Shown: in pieces, positions 45,540 to 53,713 of the stretch
Layout: each line of letters opens with the position of its first letter
Position numbering within the stretch: position 1 is the first letter of the stretch
Assembly (NCBI GenBank): GCA_021798875.1
Contig: JAJZBN010000009.1
Location: 1-64,000, forward strand
DNA: 64,000 nt
Reading direction: 5' to 3'
Source of the DNA: a bacterium
GTDB lineage: Bacteria; SZUA-79; Acidulodesulfobacterales; Acidulodesulfobacteraceae
Program-made: the position numbers and the translations under genes
The notes under the pieces: model-generated
Database searches by the model: none
Seen by the model: the letters and a program-made list of their open reading frames with translations, nothing else
What the model was told of the DNA's origin: nothing

Positions 45540-47015
45540 ATGAACAGCTCTTTTGAAATAGAATTCGGAACTTCGGGCTACAGAGGAAAAATAGCGGACG
45601 ATTTTACTTACGAATCAGTCAAACTCGTTTCGCAGGCCGTATGCGATTTTTTAAAAGAAAAATATAAAGGGTCTTTTCCTTCTAAACAGATTATAGTCGG
45701 TTACGATACGCGTTTTTTATCGGAAGAATTTGCTAAAATAAGCGCCTGCGTGTTTTGCGCAAACGGTTTTAACGTAATTTTCGCCGATACTTTTACGCCC
45801 ACGCCTGTTATCGCAATTAAAATTTTAAAAGAAAAAGCTCTCGGCGCCATAAACATTACGGCAAGCCATAATCCTTACAATTATAACGGCATAAAATTCT
45901 CGCCCGATTGGGGAGGGCCTGCTCTGCCTGAAGATACCGAAATCTTAACTAAAAAATCAAACGAACTTCTTAAAAATCCAAGATATAATTTTATGGATTT
46001 TAACGAAGCCAAGAAAAGCGGATTATTAAAAGAAGAAGATTTTATCGGCTATTATACGGAACTCGTAAAATCAAAACTAAATTTAAAACTTATCAAAGAA
46101 AACGCAGGCAATTTATATCCTTTTATTACATCTCTGCACGGCACCTCCAAAGGCATAATAGGAAAAATTATCGGGGAAGAGGGTTATGAATTTAAAGAAA
46201 TATACGAGGAAAGAGACGCTTTTTTTGCCCCAGGATTTGCCCCCGACCCGTCTGCGAAGAATTTAAAAGATATGGGAAAGACGGTTAAGGAATATAATAA
46301 AAAAAAAGACGAAGCTAAATCTAAAAAAACCGCTATAGGGCTTGCAACGGACGGAGACGCCGACAGATACGGCGTGCTTGACGAAGACGGAGAGTTCGTC
46401 GAACCTAATATTATTTTTCCGCTTCTTTACAATTATTATATCGAAGGCAAGGGAATAAAAGGAGACGCTGCAAGAAGCGTCGCTACGACGGCTTTGGTGG
46501 ACAGGGTAGCAAAACATTACGGCTTTAAAGTTATAGAAACTCCCGTCGGTTTTAAATATCTCGGCAAACTTATCTCGGAAGAAAAGGTCGTAATTGCCGG
46601 CGAAGAGTCTTCCGGACTTACGGTAATCGGACATACGCCCGACAAAGACGGAATTTATACCTGCCTTTTAGTCTTGGAAATGATTGCTTATTACAAAAAA
46701 CCCCTGAAAGTTTTGGTAAAAGACCTTCTTGAAAAATTCGGACCGATATTTACTAAAAGAATTAACGTACCGGTTAATAAAGAAAAATTCAAAGCCGAAA
46801 TAGACGAAAAAATGGAAAAATTTCCGGATGTTTTTAAAGGCAGGAAAGTTACCGGAAAAAATGTTACCGACGGCTATAAAGTATTCTTCGACGACGATTC
46901 ATGGCTCTTGGCAAGGCTTTCCGGAACGGAAGATCTTATGCGCATATACGGCGAAGCGGACACCGAACAAAATCTCGACGTCCTGATATCCGCTTTCCAT
47001 GAGTACTTAATATAA
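45540..47015 (+). CDS. Phosphoglucomutase/phosphomannomutase family
   Basis: A 491-residue alpha-D-phosphohexomutase. All four signature loops are present: TASHNPYNYNGIKF with the active Ser, DGDADRYG binding Mg2+, GEESSG for sugar specificity, and RLSGTEDLMRIYGEA for phosphate binding. It interconverts hexose 1- and 6-phosphates. The intact active site contrasts with the degenerate mutase half of the upstream gene and may supply its mannose 1-phosphate. AAGGAG precedes the ATG. Confidence 0.95.
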   Translation: MNSSFEIEFGTSGYRGKIADDFTYESVKLVSQAVCDFLKEKYKGSFPSKQIIVGYDTRFLSEEFAKISACVFCANGFNVIFADTFTPTPVIAIKILKEKALGAINITASHNPYNYNGIKFSPDWGGPALPEDTEILTKKSNELLKNPRYNFMDFNEAKKSGLLKEEDFIGYYTELVKSKLNLKLIKENAGNLYPFITSLHGTSKGIIGKIIGEEGYEFKEIYEERDAFFAPGFAPDPSAKNLKDMGKTVKEYNKKKDEAKSKKTAIGLATDGDADRYGVLDEDGEFVEPNIIFPLLYNYYIEGKGIKGDAARSVATTALVDRVAKHYGFKVIETPVGFKYLGKLISEEKVVIAGEESSGLTVIGHTPDKDGIYTCLLVLEMIAYYKKPLKVLVKDLLEKFGPIFTKRINVPVNKEKFKAEIDEKMEKFPDVFKGRKVTGKNVTDGYKVFFDDDSWLLARLSGTEDLMRIYGEADTEQNLDVLISAFHEYLI

Positions 47016-47017
47016 AC

Positions 47018-47085
47018 ACAGTGCCAGAATTCAATTCTGGCACTGTAACAAATTGAAAAAGGTGCCGGAATTCAATTCTGGCACC
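47018..47085. repeat. Two tandem GTGCCGGAATTC palindromes
   Basis: Two palindromes built on GTGCC(A/G)GAATTCAATTCTGGCAC lie at 47018-47046 and 47061-47085, 15 bases apart and 3 bases after the phosphohexomutase stop. They may end its transcript. Related copies are at 13712 and 27168. Confidence 0.85.
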
Positions 47086-47139
47086 ATCACAAAATGGAAA
47101 AGATCAGAATAAACATAAAACGAAAAAGGATGAAATTTA

Positions 47140-47784
47140 ATGAAATTTTACACTATACCGGCGGGACCTTTTGAAGTAAATACCTATATTGTATTCGACG
47201 ATAATGCCGCAGAAACCAAAAACGGCAGAAAAGCAGGTTTTATAATTGACCCGGGCGGGCAGGAAAAGAAAATCGAAAAAATAATCAATGACGAAAATAT
47301 CGATTTAAAATTTATATTAAATACGCACTGTCATATAGACCACGTTTTAATGGATAATTATTTTAAAGAAAAATATGGTATCGATATAATGGCTGCGAAA
47401 GAAGAAGAGTATATACTTAAAAACTTAAAGGAACAAGCGGAATATCTCGGCTTTGAATATACCGGAGAGGTTAAGATAGACAAGTATTTAAAAGACGGCG
47501 AAATCATAGAAATCGAAGGCATTAAAATCCTTCCTATTTTTACGCCCGGACATTCCCCCGGCGGCGTCTCGTTTTTAGTAAACGATACGCATCTTTTCAG
47601 CGGCGATACGCTTTTTAGAAATACCGTAGGAAGGACAGATATACTTGGCGGCTCGTCGGAGCAGTTAATAAGTTCTATTAAAAATAAACTAATGGTCTTA
47701 GACGATTCTTTAAAGGTTTATCCTGGTCACGGCGAACCTACTACCATAGGCTACGAAAGAAAATTCAACCCTTATTTAATATAA
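47140..47784 (+). CDS. MBL-fold hydrolase (glyoxalase II-like)
   Basis: A 214-residue metallo-beta-lactamase-fold enzyme. Motifs are NTHCHIDHVLMD (HxHxDH), TPGHSPGGVSFL, FSGDTLFRNTVGR and VYPGHGEPTTIG. This matches the short glyoxalase II-like or YcbL group, which act on thioesters such as S-lactoylglutathione or other substrates. The true substrate cannot be told. It lies 30 bp before coaBC. Confidence 0.9.
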   Translation: MKFYTIPAGPFEVNTYIVFDDNAAETKNGRKAGFIIDPGGQEKKIEKIINDENIDLKFILNTHCHIDHVLMDNYFKEKYGIDIMAAKEEEYILKNLKEQAEYLGFEYTGEVKIDKYLKDGEIIEIEGIKILPIFTPGHSPGGVSFLVNDTHLFSGDTLFRNTVGRTDILGGSSEQLISSIKNKLMVLDDSLKVYPGHGEPTTIGYERKFNPYLI

Positions 47785-47814
47785 ATTAAATTTATTTTTT
47801 AATTTTTTTAAAAA

Positions 47815-49038
47815 ATGAGCCTGAATAATAAAAATATACTCCTTTGTATTACCGGTTCTATCTCATGCTACAAAAGCGTCGATTTATACAGAAGACTTAA
47901 AAAAGCAGGAGCAAAGGTAAAGATTGTCGTCAGCAGCTCCGCGGCAAAATTTATTTCGCCTTATATTTTTGAATCTTTCGGCGAAGAGGTTTTTGAAGAC
48001 GATGCTTTTAAAAGCCCGCTGTCGCATATCGATTTATCGAAATTCGTCGATATTATACTTATAGCTCCGGCAACTTATAACACAATCAACAAATTTGCCT
48101 CAGGCATTGCCGATACGCTTATTACTTTAACTGTTGCAGCTGCGCCGGATAAGCCGAAACTTATTGTTCCAGCTATGAATCCCAATATGTATGCCAATAA
48201 AATATTAAAAGAAAATCTTAAAAAACTTTCCTTGTTTAATTTTTCCGTAATTTCGCCGGCAACAGGCGCCGCCGCCTGCGGCGATTTCGGCGAAGGCAGG
48301 TTTCCGGAAATAGACGATATTGTTTTTGAAGTCGAATCCGCGTTAAAAGAAAAAAGATTAAAAGACAAAAAAGTTCTCGTTACCGCTGGCGCTACTAAGG
48401 AGTATCTGGATCCCATTAGGTTTATGTCCAACGGTTCAAGCGGAAAAATGGGTATAAGTCTTGCTAACGCGGCGCTTAAAGCAGGCGCCGAAGTTACGCT
48501 TATCGCGCTTAATCTTAATATAGATAACGGAAGCAGCATAGGCGGTTGCGCCAAATACGTAAACGGACGCATAAAAGTTATAAACCGTACCGACTTTGCC
48601 GGACTTAAAGAGGCTCTTCTCGACGAATTTAAAAAAACCGATATTCTTTTTATGGCGGCTGCGGTTTCGGATTATAGCTTTAAAGAAAAAAGTCCCATAA
48701 AAATAAAAACAAAGGATGTCTGCGAAACTGAACCCACTCCAACCCTTAAAATAGAACTAATTCAAAACGAAGATTTATTGAAAGCCGTTTCCAAAATCAA
48801 AAAAGAAGGGCAAATAGTTTTCGGATTTGCCGCCGAAACCGATTCCGTATTAGAAAACGGACGTAAAAAACTTGCCGAAAAATCCTTAGACTACATTTTT
48901 ATAAACGACGTATCGAAAGATATTATCGGCTCCGACGAAAACGAAGGCTTTTTAATAAATAAGTCCGGCGAAATAAAAAACTTCAAAAGGGAAAGCAAAG
49001 AAAGTCTTGCGGAAAAATTAATTGAAGAAATATCGTAA
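47815..49038 (+). CDS. coaBC: Bifunctional phosphopantothenoylcysteine decarboxylase/synthetase
   Basis: A 407-residue two-domain enzyme of coenzyme A synthesis. Residues 1-180 are the flavin CoaC decarboxylase, with GSISCYKSVDLYRRL, APATYNTINKFASGIADTL, PAMNPNMY and AACGDFGEGRFPE. Residues 185-407 are CoaB synthetase, with VTAGATKEYLDPIRFMSN, GSSGKMG, FMAAAVSDY and GFAAET. The length is normal. No clear ribosome-binding site is present. It ends the housekeeping segment. Confidence 0.96.
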   Translation: MSLNNKNILLCITGSISCYKSVDLYRRLKKAGAKVKIVVSSSAAKFISPYIFESFGEEVFEDDAFKSPLSHIDLSKFVDIILIAPATYNTINKFASGIADTLITLTVAAAPDKPKLIVPAMNPNMYANKILKENLKKLSLFNFSVISPATGAAACGDFGEGRFPEIDDIVFEVESALKEKRLKDKKVLVTAGATKEYLDPIRFMSNGSSGKMGISLANAALKAGAEVTLIALNLNIDNGSSIGGCAKYVNGRIKVINRTDFAGLKEALLDEFKKTDILFMAAAVSDYSFKEKSPIKIKTKDVCETEPTPTLKIELIQNEDLLKAVSKIKKEGQIVFGFAAETDSVLENGRKKLAEKSLDYIFINDVSKDIIGSDENEGFLINKSGEIKNFKRESKESLAEKLIEEIS

Positions 49039-49082
49039 AACATATTACCTTTATTTGTGGTTTAATATCTGAGTCTAATCTC

Positions 49083-49136
49083 TTGACACAAAAAATTTTA
49101 AACGGTATACTATTTCATATAAATTTGCATACCGTT
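49083..49136 (+). promoter_or_regulatory. vapBC promoter with palindromic operator
   Basis: TTGACA (49083-49088) and TATACT (49106-49111) have a 17-bp spacer. The inverted repeat AACGGTATAC (49101-49110) and GCATACCGTT (49127-49136) covers the -10 box and start site, the place where an AbrB-type antitoxin would autorepress. Confidence 0.8.
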
Positions 49137-49233
49137 ATTTTTTGGTTTTATTAAAGGCTTAAAATTGAAATAAAGCAAAATATTAATATATTAAAGATAT
49201 AAATTTAATAAAACAAAATTAGGAGAATAATTA

Positions 49234-49455
49234 ATGTCTAAGGTTACGGCAAAATTTCAGATTACAATACCGCAGGATATCAGAAAAGACCTTTGTATTA
49301 ATCCAGGTTCTAATGTGGATATAGTTAAAGAAAACGATAGATTCGTTCTTGTAGTAAATCCTATTGAAGAAATAAAAAAAAAATGGCGCGGAAGATTTAA
49401 AAACGAGCAGACTGTGGATGACTACATAAACAGTGTTAGAGGAAAAATAAATTAA
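49234..49455 (+). CDS. VapB-type antitoxin (SpoVT/AbrB fold)
   Basis: A 73-residue swapped-hairpin AbrB protein: KVTAKFQITIPQDIRKDL and GSNVDIVKENDRFVL. The C-terminal tail (WRGRFKNEQTVDDYINSVRG) probably binds the toxin. AGGAG precedes the ATG. Two bases separate its stop from the toxin start, and the operator lies 100 bases upstream. Confidence 0.9.
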   Translation: MSKVTAKFQITIPQDIRKDLCINPGSNVDIVKENDRFVLVVNPIEEIKKKWRGRFKNEQTVDDYINSVRGKIN

Positions 49456-49457
49456 AA

Positions 49458-49898
49458 ATGAAAATTTGCGTTGACACATCCATTCTTATCGATATTTTAA
49501 AGGATGAAGATGTCTCATTCCAAAATATTTTATACATGGCAATCGAAGAAAATCAGGACTTAAAAATCCCCTCGGTAGTTTATGCTGAGCTGATGCCGCA
49601 ATTTAAAAATAACATCAAACTTCTAAATTTATTTTTAAAAGACCATAAAATCAAAACAGATTCGCTCGATATAGAATCTGCAAAAACCGCCGCAATAAGA
49701 TGGACTGAATATCTAAAGAAAAAGTCAAAGATAAAATGCCCGACGTGCGGAACTCTGCTTGATAATAAAGAACATATTTTATCGGATTTCTATATCGGCG
49801 GTTATGCTTTAACACATTGCAATGCCATTATAACCAAAGACAGAGGGATTTATAAAAAGTATTTTCCTGATTTAAAACCTTATGCATGTTGTATTTAA
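49458..49898 (+). CDS. VapC-type PIN-domain toxin with CPTCG insert
   Basis: A 146-residue PIN-domain ribonuclease. The first Asp is in CVDTSILIDIL, the acidic residue of motif 2 in VVYAELMPQF, and the last aspartates in LSDFYIGGYAL and ITKDRGIYKKYFPDL. A short insertion, KIKCPTCGTLLDNKEHI, carries a CxxC that could bind zinc or a disulfide; similar inserts are seen in some VapCs. It would cleave RNA when freed from the adjacent antitoxin. Confidence 0.88.
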   Translation: MKICVDTSILIDILKDEDVSFQNILYMAIEENQDLKIPSVVYAELMPQFKNNIKLLNLFLKDHKIKTDSLDIESAKTAAIRWTEYLKKKSKIKCPTCGTLLDNKEHILSDFYIGGYALTHCNAIITKDRGIYKKYFPDLKPYACCI

Positions 49899-49947
49899 TC
49901 CCGCAATAGTTATTCTGCTATTGATTTTTTAGATGGTTTTCGCATAA

Positions 49948-50097
49948 GTTAGCGGCACAATATTGAGAGAAAATTTAGAAAAAAGTATCAAGTTTATATT
50001 ACCTATAGGAAATATAAGAAATTATAAACTTTTTTATTTTTCGGGAAGAAATTTTGAATGTGAAAAAATCTGTAATGAGAATAAAAAATTTTATTGA
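49948..50097 (+). other. Unassigned open-frame fragment
   Basis: A start-less open frame of about 49 codons ending at TGA 50095-50097 encodes ILRENLEKSIKFILPIGNIR and then NYKLFYFSGRNFECEK. I cannot assign it. It may be the end of a lost gene between vapBC and the CRISPR remnant. Confidence 0.3.
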
Positions 50098-50108
50098 GCA
50101 GTCAAAAA

Positions 50109-50279
50109 ATGATTAAAAAATTATTTCTTTTTCTAATTATTGTTATTATTTTTCTTGCCGGCAAGGCAGATGCCTTTTCCGTATTAAGCCCACCCTACAA
50201 CCAGTCCGACCCCAACTTTAATAAACTTGCAATGCGGGTTTATAATTCCGGTAGTCCTTATACTATAATGTCCCTATAA
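50109..50279 (+). CDS. Short secreted peptide, probably a truncated gene
   Basis: A 56-codon frame with a strong signal peptide (IKKLFLFLIIVIIFLAGKAD) followed by AFSVLSPPYNQSDPNFNKLA. It ends soon after, so it looks like the 5' part of a longer exported protein. An in-frame TTG at 50094 exists, but the ATG is preferable. No family is recognised. 50280-50412 is AT-rich, without a visible gene. Confidence 0.4.
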   Translation: MIKKLFLFLIIVIIFLAGKADAFSVLSPPYNQSDPNFNKLAMRVYNSGSPYTIMSL

Positions 50280-50412
50280 ATTAATACAACCCTAATAGGT
50301 GGATTCGGAATATGCAAATATCCAGAAATTATTGTAAAATTATAATAATCTAACCTAAATTTTTTAACGGGGGTTTTTAGAAATGCGAACGCTAAAGAAT
50401 ATCTGCTCAAAC

Positions 50413-50525
50413 GTTAGAATATTTCCCTGATTTATAAGGGATTGCGACGTCTTAGTATAGTGACGTCATCGTTCTCGTCACTACTATTAGTTAGAATATT
50501 TGCCTGATTTATAAGGTGTTGCGTG
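50413..50525. CRISPR. CRISPR mini-array: two repeats, one spacer
   Basis: Two 36-bp repeats (50413-50448, 50490-50525) enclose a 41-bp unique spacer. Both share GTTAGAATATTT and CCTGATTTATAAGG with the potential stem CCCT...AGGG; the second copy differs at a few bases, as terminal repeats often do. The repeat is also found at 52032, 63449 and 63525. No cas1, cas2 or complete effector lies in the window. Transcript direction is unknown. Confidence 0.8.
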
Positions 50526-50602
50526 TATATTAAGAAACCGATAAAATATGATATTATGACTATAAGTAACGACATAAAGGAATTTATATTACATTATTTT
50601 CC

Positions 50603-50631
50603 TTGACACAGGTAAATAAAAACAGTAAAAT
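50603..50631 (+). promoter_or_regulatory. Promoter giving a leaderless DUF4143 ATPase mRNA
   Basis: TTGACA at 50603-50608 and TAAAAT at 50626-50631 have a 17-bp spacer. The ATG at 50638 is 6 bases beyond the -10 box, so the message would start at the initiation codon. No Shine-Dalgarno sequence exists. Confidence 0.75.
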
Positions 50632-50637
50632 TTCCTT

Positions 50638-51945
50638 ATGATAAGGAAAGAAATAATTAAAAGTATAATACGCGAATTTCATACCGGCAAAATTCCCAAT
50701 TCAATAAAAAGAGATATATCGTTGCCCGATGAATCTAATAAAATTATATCAATAGTTGGCGCAAGAAGGGCAGGGAAAACCTATCTTCTTTTTCAAAAAA
50801 TTAATGAATTATTAGAAAAAGGATATAGTGTAGAAAACATTTTGTATATAAACTTTGAAGACGAAAGGCTTGAACTTAAAAAAGACGAACTTGATTTGAT
50901 TTTACAATCTTATCGTGAACTTTATCCTGATACCGATATATCAAACATTTACATTTTCTTTGACGAAATACAGAATATAGAGGGATGGGAAAGATTCGTC
51001 AGAAGAATTTACGACACCCTATCGAAAAATATTTATATAACAGGCTCTAATTCTAAACTGCTTGGTGAAGAAATAGCGACTTCTTTAAGGGGCAGAACCT
51101 TAATGTATGAAGTGCCGCCTCTGTCATTTAAAGAATTTTTGAGATTTAATAATTTTAACTATAAAGCGCCGATTGATTTTTATAGTCCTGAAAAAAAAGC
51201 AAAAATAAAAAAATACTTTAAAGATTATATGGTATATGGGGGGTTTCCCGAAATATTGTTCTTAGAGAAAGAATTAAAGATAAAAACTTTGCAGGAATAT
51301 TTTGAAGTGATGCTTTACAGAGATTTGGCGGAAAGATACAGCATTAAAGACACATATGTTTTAAAATATTTTTTAAAACGCTTAATCGAAAATTCTACCA
51401 AGTTGGTTTCAGTAAATAAGATATTTAATGAATTAAAATCAGAAGGTTTCAAAATTGGGAAAGATACTATTTATAAATTTTTAGACTATACCGAGAATTC
51501 AAATGTAATTAAGCTTCTAAGAAAGTACTATACTTCTTTGCACAAAAAAGAATTCGGCGAAAAAAAAGTATATCCCGTTGATAACGGTTTTATTACCGCT
51601 TTAAGTTTTATCGGAACACAGAATTACGGAAAACTATTGGAAAACGTCATATTTCATGAATTATCGATAAAATTCAAAGAAATATATTACTATAGAGAAA
51701 AAAAGGAATGCGACTTTGTAATATTTAAGAACGCAGAGCCTTCCCTAATTCAAGTTGCATATTCATTAGATGACGATGTAACCTTAAAAAGAGAAATCGA
51801 AGGCATAGCTTATGCATGTAAATATTTTAAAACCGATAAAGCAGAGATAATTACTTTCGACGATTACAAAGAGTCACGATTAGAAACCGACGATATAACT
51901 ATTAACATAATTCCGGCATGGCAGTATTTATTGCAGTTATATTAA
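50638..51945 (+). CDS. AAA ATPase with DUF4143 domain, between CRISPR repeats
   Basis: A 435-residue AAA_14/DUF4143 ATPase. Walker A is GARRAGKTYLL, Walker B YIFFDEIQNIEGWE, then ITGSNSKLLGEEIATSLRGR and PPLSFKEFLRF. The C-terminal DUF4143 domain carries LLENVIFHELSIKF and YYREKKECDFVIFK, a nuclease-like pattern. Full length. It lies between two CRISPR-type repeats whose flanks also match (50490-50560 and 52032-52105), as if the gene were inserted within, or carried by, a CRISPR-associated segment. Its function is unknown. Confidence 0.9.
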   Translation: MIRKEIIKSIIREFHTGKIPNSIKRDISLPDESNKIISIVGARRAGKTYLLFQKINELLEKGYSVENILYINFEDERLELKKDELDLILQSYRELYPDTDISNIYIFFDEIQNIEGWERFVRRIYDTLSKNIYITGSNSKLLGEEIATSLRGRTLMYEVPPLSFKEFLRFNNFNYKAPIDFYSPEKKAKIKKYFKDYMVYGGFPEILFLEKELKIKTLQEYFEVMLYRDLAERYSIKDTYVLKYFLKRLIENSTKLVSVNKIFNELKSEGFKIGKDTIYKFLDYTENSNVIKLLRKYYTSLHKKEFGEKKVYPVDNGFITALSFIGTQNYGKLLENVIFHELSIKFKEIYYYREKKECDFVIFKNAEPSLIQVAYSLDDDVTLKREIEGIAYACKYFKTDKAEIITFDDYKESRLETDDITINIIPAWQYLLQLY

Positions 51946-52018
51946 ACGCAGTTATAATTATCCCATGATTTCGGATATTGACGCATCATCAGGTTTTTCC
52001 GCTTTTTCTCCTTGCCAA

Positions 52019-52067
52019 GTTAGAATATTTCGTAAGAATATTTTCCTGATTTATAAGGGATTGTGTG
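52019..52067. CRISPR. Orphan degenerate CRISPR repeat
   Basis: A partial repeat (52019-52031) is directly followed by a full 36-bp degenerate copy (52032-52067) with CCTGATTTATAAGGGATTG. The following 40 bases (TATTAAGAAACCG...) match those after the repeat at 50490-50525, so this end is a duplicate of that site. There is no spacer. Confidence 0.7.
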
Positions 52068-52178
52068 TATTAAGAAACCGGAAAATAAAATATGGTATAA
52101 TGATTAATTATAATTTATATGTTATGACTCAAAATAATTGCTTATTATTAAAGAATAAAAAAAGAAGAATATGATATT

Positions 52179-52445
52179 ATGATTTACAAATATAACGTTC
52201 CGTTTTGGTTTATTCCGGAAGACGGTACGCTCTCTGACCTGACGTTAATCACTCAAGTTCTATTGTATGGACAGCCGAAGGATATTATAAATTTAGTAAA
52301 TGATTACGGTCTTGAAAAATGTTACGAAATATTTAAAGAAAACGTTTATCCTCAAAAAAATATGCGGGGAAGAACCGTAAAATTATTAGAGGTTATTTTT
52401 AATGCGTTATTCAAGTATCAAGGAAAACACATGGAACGCTGCTAA
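52179..52445 (+). CDS. Small protein paired with AbiEii-type nucleotidyltransferase
   Basis: An 88-residue protein (IPEDGTLSDLTLITQVLLYG, then DIINLVNDYGLEKCYEIFKE) typical in layout of the small partner of AbiEii-like toxins, where it would be the antitoxin. It overlaps the next gene by 44 bp, which is strong evidence for a functional pair. The resemblance to DUF6922-type proteins is tentative. Confidence 0.65.
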   Translation: MIYKYNVPFWFIPEDGTLSDLTLITQVLLYGQPKDIINLVNDYGLEKCYEIFKENVYPQKNMRGRTVKLLEVIFNALFKYQGKHMERC

Positions 52446-53052
52446 GCTTTTGTCGGAAGACGAAATAATTAAGGATTTCGTACTCGTCGGCGGCACAGCT
52501 CTTGCTTTACATATAGAACACAGGCTTTCCGAAGACTTAGATTTATTTACCGAAAAAAAATATATAAATAACGATAAGATTAGAAATACCGTTAAGAAAA
52601 TATTTAAAGATTACACCATATTAGAAGAAGATGAAGGTTATATCGAATTTTTTGCAAGCAATACTAAATTAACCTTTTACTCTTTTGGAATGCCTATAAA
52701 ACACGAACAGTTAATAAATAATTTGAATATTGCGACGCTCGATGAATGTATTGCGATGAAAGCACATGCTATAACTATAAGAAATTCATACAAAGACCAT
52801 TACGATATGTATTGTATTTTAGCGGAAGGAATAGATTTAACGAAAATAGTAGAATTGACCGAGGAGAAATACAAAACTGCTTTTAATACTAAATTATTTT
52901 TATCAAAACTTTTAGTAGAAATACCTGAAGATGCATTGGAAAAACCTAAATATAAGATTACAAGTAAAGACATAAAGGAATTTATGGAAAATAAAATAGA
53001 AAGTTTTATATGCGTATTAAAAAATAGATATGATATATTAAACAATAAGTAA
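52402..53052 (+). CDS. AbiEii/AbiGii-type nucleotidyltransferase toxin
   Basis: A 216-residue nucleotidyltransferase. FVLVGGTALALHIEHRLSED is the helix-GG motif with LSEDLDLF, giving the two metal-binding Asp residues (DLDLF). KAHAITIRNSYKDHYDMYCI is the C-terminal conserved region. AbiEii-family proteins are toxins of type IV toxin-antitoxin or abortive-infection systems. It overlaps the preceding small gene. Confidence 0.85.
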   Translation: MRYSSIKENTWNAAKLLSEDEIIKDFVLVGGTALALHIEHRLSEDLDLFTEKKYINNDKIRNTVKKIFKDYTILEEDEGYIEFFASNTKLTFYSFGMPIKHEQLINNLNIATLDECIAMKAHAITIRNSYKDHYDMYCILAEGIDLTKIVELTEEKYKTAFNTKLFLSKLLVEIPEDALEKPKYKITSKDIKEFMENKIESFICVLKNRYDILNNK

Positions 53053-53069
53053 ATACTCTAGATATTTAC

Positions 53070-53245
53070 AAGTTGACTTAAGTATTTTTAATTCATTTAA
53101 TCTATATTATACTTTATCATACTTGATCTTTAATCTATTCATAGATGCATTAAATTGTGACGTGATGTTTATGTAATGAATTATAGTAATGCATATTATT
53201 GTAATATTCATTATTATAAAAATCAACTGAAAAAAATTGCGTTTC
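53070..53245. repeat. Degenerate copy of the 5' end and upstream region of the ATPase at 57522-58829
   Basis: 53070-53100 matches 58780-58812, which is the start of the minus-strand ATPase reading frame (AGTTGACTTAAGTAT...), and 53182-53245 matches 58948-59010 (TATAGTAATGCATATTATTG...). The order is kept, so a copy of this region was here and the rest was lost. Confidence 0.75.
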
Positions 53246-53452
53246 TATATTCGTTTGTTTTTTAAATAAAAACGTGCTATTATTTATATTATATTTATCA
53301 TAATGCATAATAAATCGGATTGTATCCGATTAAATACGCAAATTAAAATAATAAATTATTATTATATTTTTAATAGTTGGACGCAAAATAAGAGTAAAGC
53401 TAAGAGTAAGAGTTAAGATAAAGATAAAGAATGAAACCAAAAGTATATAGTA

Positions 53453-53599
53453 TATGACGAATGACGATATCTTATTGGAGCAAAAGCTTAAAGAACTTTC
53501 GCCGACCCTTATATCACGGCGTTTTATCGTCCGTTCTTAGAAATATCGGGTATAAAAGACCTAATATTTTATGGTATAATTTACATATAATAAAACAAA
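53453..53599 (+). other. Gene-less stretch with an ORF fragment
   Basis: A 28-codon frame (MTNDDILLEQKLKELSPTL) and, in another frame, AFYRPFLEISGIKDLIFYG suggest a decayed gene. I do not recognise a family. Otherwise 53246-53713 is AT-rich, with no visible gene. Confidence 0.25.
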
Positions 53600-53713
53600 A
53601 AATATTCAATAAGTCGATATAAACACCGCTCTTTATATTTATAATTTATTAATTTATATTTATGTTATATTAATTAAATTTATTTAAAAATTAAACGCAG
53701 GAAGATTATTAAT

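Noticed and set aside
47018-47085. A CRISPR array made of the two GTGCCGGAATTC palindromes
   Set aside because: There are only two units with 15 bases between them, and they recur singly elsewhere; they are palindromic intergenic elements.
50413-52067. Treating the three repeat sites as one long CRISPR array
   Set aside because: The second and third sites are separated by a 1.3-kb gene, with no regular spacers between them.
51965-52174. A 69-codon plus-strand frame
   Set aside because: Its middle (FRKNIFLIYKGL) is the translation of a CRISPR repeat and it has no RBS; it is not a gene.
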